Positions 13,318-18,929 of a DNA stretch of 22,718 nt are shown here, piece after piece. Where the stretch lies: positions 13,124 to 35,841 of the IMG/VR virus record IMGVR_UViG_3300014962_000025; one strand, given 5' to 3'. Numbering within the stretch: the first letter of the stretch is position 1; each line of letters starts with the position of its first letter. This DNA is from a virus. Both the position numbers and the translations under genes were made by a program. Under the pieces are notes generated by a model. The model did no database searches. It was not told the origin of the DNA and saw nothing but the letters and a program-made list of their open reading frames with translations.

Positions 13318-14397
13318 CTAATTTGTCGCTTGATTGACGAAAACAGTAGGATTCTCGTCAATAGCGATAATCCGCCGCCCTATCCATTCAGCGACATTGC
13401 TTACAACGCCATTGCCGCAGGCCTTGTAGCGTCTTGACATAGGAGTCTTTTCGCCGTCGATTGCTGTCCAGTTATCAGGCCAGCTCATTAGTCGCTCACA
13501 CTCGATAGGTGTGAGGCGGCGAACTTGTTCCTTGACTCTGGCCGCTGGATATCCTTGGCCAGGCTTACCCCCGCCAGTGGTCAACTGATAAGAGACTTCA
13601 CTTTCTCTGACCTCAGCGCGCTGGTTCTCAGATACGCTCATCACCATATTGAAGCCATCTGAACGGCTCCAATCGTGGCAAGTAGTCTGAAGCGTAGACG
13701 CTACTTGGCCAGCTTCTTCAATGCCTTTTCTAGTTCCGGAGGAAGCTTCTTGCCACGAGCATCTGCCCGCTTCAAGATTCCCCTCGCCGCCCGCTCCGAG
13801 AGCAAGTGCCGCTCGCTCACCGTTGTCTCCAAGATGTCCGACAATAAATACTCGACGCCTTCGCTGGGGGACTCCGAAGTATCGAGCATCAACCACCCGC
13901 CAGCTGAGGCCATACCCGATTTCGGCCAGCGTTGAGAGAACGACGGCAAAGTCTTTGCCTTTGGTAGCGGAGAGAAGTCCGACGACGTTCTCGACGAGGA
14001 GCCATTGCGGCTTGATTTCGTCTGCGATCCTGGCGAACTCGAAGAAGAGCCCTGATCTTTCTCCTTTGAGTCCTTTACCTTTGCCCGCGACCGAGAGGTC
14101 TTGACAGGGGAATCCTCCGCAGAGCAGATCAACACCGTTGGCGCTTGGCTGCTCCCCGAGTTGGCTGCCGTTAGCGTTGGGGATACTTCTTTCTCGTAGC
14201 CCAGACTTCCCGCCTTTGCGCTCTTGCCCGCTATGAATGCTGCGGACATCGTCGAAGATGTAGGTGTTTGGCCAGTGGTGTTCGAGGACGCGGCGGCACC
14301 ATTCATCGTTTTCTGCTTGCCAGACGATTGACATTCCTGCCCGTTCAAGTCCAAGGTCAAGTCCTCCGACTCCTGTGAACGTCGATCCGACATTCAC
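13318..14397 (-). CDS. DNA (cytosine-5) methyltransferase
   Basis: A 359-aa C5-cytosine methyltransferase. Motif I is FTGVGGLDLGLE (7-18). The catalytic Pro-Cys loop is GGFPCQDLSVAG with Cys98, motif VI is ENV (136-138) and motif VIII is QRRRR (178-182). The variable target-recognition region follows, and C-terminal motifs IX/X include ECERLMSWPDNW and GNGVV near 328-332. The start is GTG 14397, because the family's N-terminus begins exactly at this point. No restriction partner is visible nearby, so it is likely a solitary phage methyltransferase protecting DNA from host restriction. A 230-aa ORF in another frame on the same strand (14393-13701) is a shadow. Confidence 0.95.
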   Translation of the reverse strand: MNVGSTFTGVGGLDLGLERAGMSIVWQAENDEWCRRVLEHHWPNTYIFDDVRSIHSGQERKGGKSGLRERSIPNANGSQLGEQPSANGVDLLCGGFPCQDLSVAGKGKGLKGERSGLFFEFARIADEIKPQWLLVENVVGLLSATKGKDFAVVLSTLAEIGYGLSWRVVDARYFGVPQRRRRVFIVGHLGDNGERAALALGAGGEGNLEAGRCSWQEASSGTRKGIEEAGQVASTLQTTCHDWSRSDGFNMVMSVSENQRAEVRESEVSYQLTTGGGKPGQGYPAARVKEQVRRLTPIECERLMSWPDNWTAIDGEKTPMSRRYKACGNGVVSNVAEWIGRRIIAIDENPTVFVNQATN

Positions 14398-14426
14398 GAG
14401 TCCGCCCTGTCTGTCTTATCCGCCAC
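14394..14426 (-). CDS. 10-aa leader ORF coupled to the cytosine methyltransferase
   Basis: GTG 14426 begins a frame of 10 codons (MADKTDRADS) whose TGA overlaps the methyltransferase GTG (GTGA). Its start codon lies in the same 26-nt register to the GCGRGGATTA box as the start codons of the ParB-methyltransferase and the tail chaperone. It could be a translational-coupling leader, or a remnant of the repeat. No protein evidence is possible at this length. Confidence 0.35.
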   Translation of the reverse strand: MADKTDRADS

Positions 14427-14459
14427 CTATCGAATAAGCCAGAGAGATATAATCCCCGC
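14427..14459 (-). promoter_or_regulatory. repeat element upstream of cytosine methyltransferase
   Basis: The coding strand carries GCGGGGATTA (14459-14450), then TATCTCTCTGGCTTATTC and a GTG. It matches the element before the ParB-methyltransferase (18923-18891) over about 45 bp, including GCTAA-R-cgggcg, ctctGGCTT and the start-codon register. It is likely a shared promoter or regulator site of the two methyltransferase genes. Confidence 0.55.
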
Positions 14460-14475
14460 CCGCTTTTAGCCATAG

Positions 14476-14504
14476 AAAAGGCCCGGCTGATTAGACCGGG
14501 CCTT
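14476..14504 (-). terminator. intrinsic terminator
   Basis: A perfect 9-bp stem, AAGGCCCGG / CCGGGCCTT, has a 9-nt loop (14478-14504). On the minus strand it is followed by TTC after the stem's own U residues. It ends the transcript of the portal and small ORFs upstream of the cytosine methyltransferase, which then has its own promoter element. Confidence 0.82.
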
Positions 14505-14524
14505 AGGAGAGTAACTATTTAGCG

Positions 14525-14755
14525 CTAAATTAATCCGAGCCTGATCTTGCCAGACATCAGCGCATCCTCATAAGCGCGCCAGACAATGAACTGAGCGTCA
14601 TCGATGTCATAGCCGAGAGGGGCAACGCGTCCTTTCTCGCCATAGTCATAATAGACCTCCTGCGTGAGCTCTTCGATCACCTGGTAGCGCTCTTTGAAGT
14701 CCATCGAGGCCCAGTCTAATTTGGTCATCTGTTCGATTAGGTCATTGGTCTTCAT
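14525..14755 (-). CDS. small acidic protein of unknown function
   Basis: A 76-aa protein starting MKTNDLIEQMTKLDWASM. ATG 14755 has AGGAGG 7 nt upstream and overlaps the end of the preceding small gene by 14 bp, so I prefer it to the longer frame from 14869. It is mainly helical and acidic (QVIEELTQEVYYDYGEKG, then DDAQFIVWRAYEDALMSG). It is the last gene before the terminator. No family recognised. Confidence 0.72.
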   Translation of the reverse strand: MKTNDLIEQMTKLDWASMDFKERYQVIEELTQEVYYDYGEKGRVAPLGYDIDDAQFIVWRAYEDALMSGKIRLGLI

Positions 14756-14879
14756 TGTCAGCCTCCTTTGCTTCGAGGATGTCCCACTCCCATGCGTCGG
14801 GGTGTATTTCCTGCTCGCGAGCATCTCGTTCAGCTGTTCGATACTCGTTCCAAAATGTTTGAACTTCATAGTCGTCCAT
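14742..14879 (-). CDS. 45-aa acidic protein of unknown function
   Basis: ATG 14879 follows AAGGAGGAAGAG, a strong Shine-Dalgarno. The product starts MDDYEVQTFWNEYRTAERDA and is very acidic and Trp-rich (DAWEWDILEAKEADNEDQ). It overlaps the next gene by 14 bp, so the two are probably co-translated. In-frame ATGs upstream (14909, 14930) lack ribosome-binding sites. Small acidic proteins of this type can inhibit host enzymes, but nothing here shows that. Confidence 0.65.
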   Translation of the reverse strand: MDDYEVQTFWNEYRTAERDAREQEIHPDAWEWDILEAKEADNEDQ

Positions 14880-14949
14880 CTCTTCCTCCTTGTTGGGCTT
14901 GATTGCCATAGGGAGAAAGTGCCAGAGCACTACTCGCGCACGGCTGTTT

Positions 14950-15018
14950 TCATCTAGATAGTTCGTTGAGCAGGATTGCCAGAGCTAGAAGGAGATAAGG
15001 AGCAAGCTCTTTAAGCAT
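14950..15018 (-). CDS. possible 22-aa hydrophobic peptide
   Basis: ATG 15018 lies within the last codons of the portal gene and opens a 22-codon frame, MLKELAPYLLLALAILLNEL then SR and TGA. It has a charged end, a 12-residue Leu/Ala/Ile core and a charged end, like a tiny membrane peptide. No Shine-Dalgarno is apparent other than coupling to portal translation. It may be chance. Confidence 0.3.
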   Translation of the reverse strand: MLKELAPYLLLALAILLNELSR

Positions 15019-16489
15019 TCAGCTCAGGCAGCTGTAGAGGCGGCAAGGCCGCGACTGCCTGGTTAGCTGCGTTATCGATTGAGAGTTGAGCGGCCTGCTG
15101 TTGGGCGTCGAGGCGAGCTTCTTCCTCGTCTAGCTGAGCCTCATCCCATTCAGGATTAAGACGGCGAATAGCTTCACGGCGGCTCATTACTCCGGCCGCT
15201 ACTGCCTTAGTGACGACATCAGCAGTCTCAGTCTGATCCTCAGGCATACCGTCTTGAAGCTCAACCGAGATAGGGCTCTCGACATCTGCCCACTGATAAG
15301 CCGGCTTGATATTGGCGCCAGAGCCGACAGTGATCGTGTCGAGCTTGGCCGCCATTGATAGAAGCTCAGAGATGCCCTGCTCGAAGTAGTTGGCCTTCGC
15401 TTCCATAACAGACGCGGTATGAGCCATCTTCAATTTGAGAGCAACACCAGAAGCTGAACCGCCATTTAGATCACGGCCAAGGCTTTGCGGGCTAATGCCG
15501 GCCAGGGTTAGCGTTAGATCGAGGAGGGCGTTCTGCCATTCGACGTGCTGGCCAGCGTTCCAGTCGCCAGGGGTCGGTTGAAGGATCGGGCTTGATCCAT
15601 CTTGTGTATGGCGCTGATTGACCCAGACGATCTCATCGTCAACGAACTCGCCTGACGTTTGAAGCGACTCGTCCATGATTAGGCGCTTACGAAGAAGGCG
15701 CTGCTGATCTTCGGCTGATGTTGCGGTCTCGTTGAGAGCGAGGAAGAGAGTCTCTAAACCTCGGTAATCAGAGATGCCGAACGGGCTATCAACCGTCCTA
15801 TCGTTGGGGATGTAGGTGACCAGCAGTTCATTGAGGCCTGTTAGCTGTTCTTCTGGCAGCTCGGCGGTTCTGTGATGAGCTGATAGCGGAACTAGGGCGC
15901 CGATGTCTGTATTTGAGCCCTGATAGAGCTCGTAGCGAATAACTCCTGGCTCGTGGTGCTCTAAGAGGCGGAAGATGGTTCGGCCTTTACCTTCCCACTC
16001 TTCGACGATTGTTGCCGCTACTAGCTCATCGACATTGGCGAAGTGGGGGATAACACGACGCTCTGAGACAAACTGAACGGTCGGGGCTTTTCTTGACTTC
16101 GGTGTATTGGGCGAGCAGCTGACCTTTCCATAGACGCCACCCTCTGATGATGAGATATAGGCGGCTGCTCTTGCTCTTGCGTTGAAGTCGTTGAGAAGCA
16201 GGATCTGATTTAGCCGCTCCTGATCATTAGCGTCAGCGGTAATAATTCGCGGCGTCTCGCCGAGGATCATGTGAGCAGCCGTCAACGAAATGCGACGGGC
16301 CCAGGGAGTGACGATGTAGCTATTTGAACCGCCTCCCATTCCCTGAGCGGCAGCCATTGCCCGGACATAGGAGGGGTTAGCTTCGCGGAGAGCGGCGTAG
16401 CCTTCGAGTAGTTCCCATCTGCTGCTGACTGACTTTGGCGGCCAGGAGTTCTTGCCTGCTGCGCCTCTGATTCCGTCGAGAATGCCCAT
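15011..16489 (-). CDS. portal protein
   Basis: A 492-aa portal of the SPP1 gp6/DUF1073-like class, forming the dodecameric DNA channel at one capsid vertex. It starts MGILDGIRGAAGKNSWPPKS. The middle has the wing/stem region with 'IPNDRTVDSPFGISDYRGLETLFLALNETAT', a sequence typical of portals, and 'LAGISPQSLGRDLNGGSASGVALKLK' further on. The C-terminus is an Asp/Glu/Gln-rich helix. ATG 16489 is preferred to the frame extension to 16516 because that would overlap the preceding gene and because the start-associated palindrome touches this ATG. GGAGGA lies about 14 nt upstream, too far for a normal Shine-Dalgarno. Confidence 0.93.
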   Translation of the reverse strand: MGILDGIRGAAGKNSWPPKSVSSRWELLEGYAALREANPSYVRAMAAAQGMGGGSNSYIVTPWARRISLTAAHMILGETPRIITADANDQERLNQILLLNDFNARARAAAYISSSEGGVYGKVSCSPNTPKSRKAPTVQFVSERRVIPHFANVDELVAATIVEEWEGKGRTIFRLLEHHEPGVIRYELYQGSNTDIGALVPLSAHHRTAELPEEQLTGLNELLVTYIPNDRTVDSPFGISDYRGLETLFLALNETATSAEDQQRLLRKRLIMDESLQTSGEFVDDEIVWVNQRHTQDGSSPILQPTPGDWNAGQHVEWQNALLDLTLTLAGISPQSLGRDLNGGSASGVALKLKMAHTASVMEAKANYFEQGISELLSMAAKLDTITVGSGANIKPAYQWADVESPISVELQDGMPEDQTETADVVTKAVAAGVMSRREAIRRLNPEWDEAQLDEEEARLDAQQQAAQLSIDNAANQAVAALPPLQLPELNA

Positions 16490-16505
16490 GGCTTGATAAT
16501 CAGTC
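16487..16505 (-). promoter_or_regulatory. start-associated palindromic element at portal start
   Basis: The coding strand carries GACTGATTATCAAGCC directly before the ATG, sharing 18 identical bases (CTGATTATCAAGCCATGG) with the adaptor gene start at 7891. The element overlaps the last codons and TGA of the nuclease gene, so it is kept despite a coding constraint. Confidence 0.6.
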
Positions 16506-16847
16506 CTCCGGGGCACTTCGGCGGCCCGTCGCCTTCTTGTAGAGCTGGATGAAGTGATCGAGTCGGCAGAAGACCATCCACTCGCCGTTGTTCTTGCGAT
16601 GAAGCACTAAGGGCATGCGGCCAGGCTTGCGATCGGCCTCTGCCTGCTTCATCCATTCGTAGAAGCGGGTGTTCTCCTGGCGCTTGACTTCGAGATGGAG
16701 TCCAGGCGGACCCATTACATCGCCGGGGAAGTTCTTATTGGCTCCTGAATAGGGGGTGCGAGCGGCTTCTTCAAAGCCCGCAGCCTTGAAGATGGCGACG
16801 ATCTCCCTCTCGCCTCGACCACCCTTGTCTTTTGATTTGCGCCCCAT
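16500..16847 (-). CDS. PD-(D/E)XK nuclease, Holliday-junction-resolvase-like
   Basis: A 115-aa protein with the order of resolvase-type PD-(D/E)XK nucleases: a Gly/Lys-rich N-terminus with Glu13 (GGRGEREI), Asp43 in NFPGDVMG, then Glu53-x-Lys55 in HLEVKRQE, followed by a W-containing helix (FYEWMKQAEADR) and a PLVLHRKNNGEW strand. These enzymes cleave branched DNA or act as endonucleases during packaging and recombination. Its position just upstream of the portal and near the terminase suits resolution of branched DNA before packaging. It starts ATG 16847 with no obvious ribosome-binding site and ends 11 bp before the portal ATG. Confidence 0.82.
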   Translation of the reverse strand: MGRKSKDKGGRGEREIVAIFKAAGFEEAARTPYSGANKNFPGDVMGPPGLHLEVKRQENTRFYEWMKQAEADRKPGRMPLVLHRKNNGEWMVFCRLDHFIQLYKKATGRRSAPED

Positions 16848-17024
16848 TTGGCAAGAGTGCTTGAGCTGAGCTCGATCTCGCCGAAAGCTCGCATTATTAG
16901 CGGGGCCGCATATCTCATTAATTTATGGACGCTGGCTATTAGCGAGGACTAATCAAATAGGCCTGTTTTGGCCTTTTTGCATGGCCTAGCCGGTTTGCAG
17001 CAGATCGCGACCTATGGTTCTCGG
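16848..17024 (+). promoter_or_regulatory. divergent intergenic region with attenuator-like hairpin
   Basis: This gap separates the minus-strand nuclease from the plus-strand regulator and should hold promoters for both. At 16959-16978 the plus strand has AGGCC-TGTTTT-GGCCT followed by TTTT, a small intrinsic-terminator-like hairpin upstream of the regulator start. It could attenuate read-through or the regulator's own transcript. I see no clear -35/-10 pair. A frame from TTG 16968 is open into the regulator but lacks a ribosome-binding site. Confidence 0.4.
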
Positions 17025-17279
17025 ATGAACCAGCGAGACATTGGTGATGTGCTTCGGCTGATGAGAAGGTCGAAGCGCTTGACCCAGTCAGATATGGCTA
17101 ACCGGATGGGGCTCAGTCAAGGCCGCATCTCTCAGATAGAGAAGGAAGGACCATCAAAGACCCAGCTGATGGTTGATTGGGCGAAGGCTTGTGATGTTGT
17201 CCTTCGTGTTTCCTGGCGTTCCCTTGCTCGGGTAGGAGATAAGACCGATCCCCGAGTGCGACGGCTTTTGTATAGATAG
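17025..17279 (+). CDS. XRE-family HTH regulator
   Basis: An 84-aa protein on the strand opposite to all structural genes, starting MNQRDIGDVLRLMRRSKRLT. The HTH is clear: LTQSDMANRMGLSQGRISQIEKEG (about residues 19-42), with the Q-S-x-x-A and S-x-G-R-I-S-Q-I-E pattern of Cro/CI/XRE proteins. The C-terminal half (QLMVDWAKACDVVLRVSW) is probably a dimerization helix. It is transcribed together with the next gene after a 26-bp gap. It could repress the adjacent late or methyltransferase promoters. Whether it is a lysogeny regulator cannot be told, as no integrase is in the window. Confidence 0.85.
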   Translation: MNQRDIGDVLRLMRRSKRLTQSDMANRMGLSQGRISQIEKEGPSKTQLMVDWAKACDVVLRVSWRSLARVGDKTDPRVRRLLYR

Positions 17280-17305
17280 CTGCACCTTTTGTTATCGTCG
17301 CGGCT

Positions 17306-17680
17306 ATGTCCGCTACTGATAAGGCGAAAGCCGAACTACAAAAGGCCTTGAAGGCCGCCAAGTCTGATGCCGCTGAGGCTCAGAGAGAAGTTGAAAAGAT
17401 TGAGAAGGCTTTGGCCTCTCTCGGTGGGGTAGCTCGCCGCCGTGCTCGCTCTGTTGCTGGTAGGCCGGCCAAGCGTTCAGGCGCTAAGCGTGGTCGGCCT
17501 GCTAAGAAGGGTGGCCGGCAGGATCAGGTCCTCACATACATCAAGAAGCATCCTGGCACGAGCTCGGGTGAGATCGCTAAGGCGTTGAAGATGAATCCAT
17601 CGGCTGTCTCTCAGATCATCAGCAAGCTCAACAAGGAGAAGGCCATCAAGAAGGACGGGCGGAAGATAAGCGCTAAGTAG
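17306..17680 (+). CDS. coiled-coil, AT-hook-like, winged-helix DNA-binding protein
   Basis: A 124-aa basic protein. Residues 3-38 form a coiled coil (AKAELQKALKAAKSDAAEAQ). Residues 44-70 are Arg/Lys/Ala/Gly-rich with two AT-hook-like cores (GRPAK at 52-56, RGRPAK at 62-67). Residues 72-122 form a winged HTH (VLTYIKKHPGTSSGEIAKAL, then SAVSQIISKLNKEKAIKKDG). It looks like a nucleoid-associated or regulatory protein able to oligomerise and bind AT-rich DNA. It ends tail-to-tail with the ParB-methyltransferase, overlapping by 8 bp, with no terminator between. The start is ATG 17306 without a Shine-Dalgarno. Confidence 0.8.
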   Translation: MSATDKAKAELQKALKAAKSDAAEAQREVEKIEKALASLGGVARRRARSVAGRPAKRSGAKRGRPAKKGGRQDQVLTYIKKHPGTSSGEIAKALKMNPSAVSQIISKLNKEKAIKKDGRKISAK

Positions 17681-18890
17681 TTAGGAGCTCGGCAACCTGG
17701 CCGGTGTGGTCTTCCCAGCGCTTGACGATTACATCGCAGTAGGCCGGGTCGAGCTCGACCATATATCCGTGCCTGCCTAGTCGTTCGCAGGCAATCAACG
17801 TTGAGCCGCTGCCGGCAAAGATATCGAGGACGGCATCGCCATATTGGCTGCTGTTTTTGATTAGCTTCTCTAAGAGGCCGACTGGTTTAGTCGTTGGGTG
17901 AAGCTCGCTCTTATGCGGGCGATCGTGCTCAATGACGGTGCTTTTGTCAAAAGCTCCATACCATTTGTGAGCCGCCCCTTCTTTCCACCCGTAAAGGATT
18001 GGTTCGTGTTGAGATTGATAGTCCTGCTGGCCTATTACAAATTGGCCCTTAACCCAGATAAGGCACTGCCTTGGCTTAAGGCCACAGGACCTTAGTGATG
18101 CTTCAAACTCCATCCTTGTTAAGTCAGGATGAAAGCAGTAGTATGGCGCACCGCCGTCTTGGTTTTGACTGGCAACAGCAAAAGCTGATAACAGAAAGTT
18201 ATTTAGCTCCTTGCCCACAAGTCCATCGTTAGCAATCGCCTTTCTATTACCGCCATCAAGTTCATTAGCTTTTTCGGAGTAGCTAACCCCATAAGGCGGA
18301 TCGGTAAGAAGTAGATCAGCCTTGCGTCCGTCCATCAGCTTCTCGACGACCTTGTCGTCTGTGCTGTCTCCGCAGATGAGGCGGTGGCTGCCTAACTGCC
18401 AGATATATCCTGGTTTAGTCGTTGGCTCCTCGGGTGGCTCGGGGACATCGTCGGGGTCTGTCTCGCCTTCCTTAGCTGCGTCTGCTCCAAGTTCTTGGAG
18501 GATGCTCGTGATGTCTGCGTTCGTATAGCCGGTTCCTTTGAGGTCTTCAAACTCTTTGAGCAGCTCGACCAGAACAGTGTTCTCGTAGGTTGCTACGTCA
18601 TTGGCCCTGTTATCGACTAGGACAATGCGGGCCGCTTCTTCTTCATCAACCTCGACATAGGTTGCCGCGATCTTCTTCCAGCCGAGAGACTTAGCGGCTT
18701 TAAGCGTGTGGTTTCCGGCTAAGACCTCGCCGGTCTTCTTATTGACGACGATCGGCCGATACTGGCCATTAACTTCGAGGCTCTCCTTGATCGTCTCAAC
18801 ATCACCGCGCCGAGGGTTCTTGCCCCTGGGCTTGATCTCTTTGATGTCGATGATCAGATCTTTAAGTGTCTCGGCAATGTTCTCGCTCAC
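17673..18890 (-). CDS. ParB-domain/DNA (N6-adenine or N4-cytosine) methyltransferase fusion
   Basis: A 405-aa two-domain protein. Residues 1-135 are a ParB/Srx-like N-terminal domain (PIVVNKKTGEVLAGNHTLKAAK). Residues 160-400 are an amino-methyltransferase of the beta-type motif order: DPPY (197-200, catalytic), then the S-adenosylmethionine-binding FAGSGST near 358-364, just before 'ACERLGRHGYMVELDPAYCD'. This fusion is common in phages near the terminase and may mark phage DNA or regulate packaging. The start is GTG 18890. It shares an upstream repeat with the cytosine methyltransferase. Target specificity cannot be read from sequence. Confidence 0.93.
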   Translation of the reverse strand: MSENIAETLKDLIIDIKEIKPRGKNPRRGDVETIKESLEVNGQYRPIVVNKKTGEVLAGNHTLKAAKSLGWKKIAATYVEVDEEEAARIVLVDNRANDVATYENTVLVELLKEFEDLKGTGYTNADITSILQELGADAAKEGETDPDDVPEPPEEPTTKPGYIWQLGSHRLICGDSTDDKVVEKLMDGRKADLLLTDPPYGVSYSEKANELDGGNRKAIANDGLVGKELNNFLLSAFAVASQNQDGGAPYYCFHPDLTRMEFEASLRSCGLKPRQCLIWVKGQFVIGQQDYQSQHEPILYGWKEGAAHKWYGAFDKSTVIEHDRPHKSELHPTTKPVGLLEKLIKNSSQYGDAVLDIFAGSGSTLIACERLGRHGYMVELDPAYCDVIVKRWEDHTGQVAELLTT

Positions 18891-18929
18891 CCATCAAAGA
18901 AGCCAGAGTAAAATAATCCTCGCCCGTTC
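18891..18929 (-). promoter_or_regulatory. repeat element upstream of ParB-methyltransferase
   Basis: The coding strand carries GAACGGGCGAGGATTATTTTACTCTGGCTT split across 18929-18901, then the GTG at 18890. The GCGAGGATTA box (18923-18914) is 26 nt from the end of the start codon, exactly as at the tail chaperone and the cytosine-methyltransferase leader ORF. Confidence 0.55.

Noticed and set aside
13701-14393. 230-aa ORF in another frame on the same strand as the cytosine methyltransferase
   Set aside because: It is Ser/Lys-rich without motifs, fully inside a gene with all catalytic motifs; a shadow frame.
16968-17024. Longer XRE regulator starting at TTG 16968
   Set aside because: This start lies within the hairpin loop, has no ribosome-binding site, and the extra residues do not fit the family's N-terminus.
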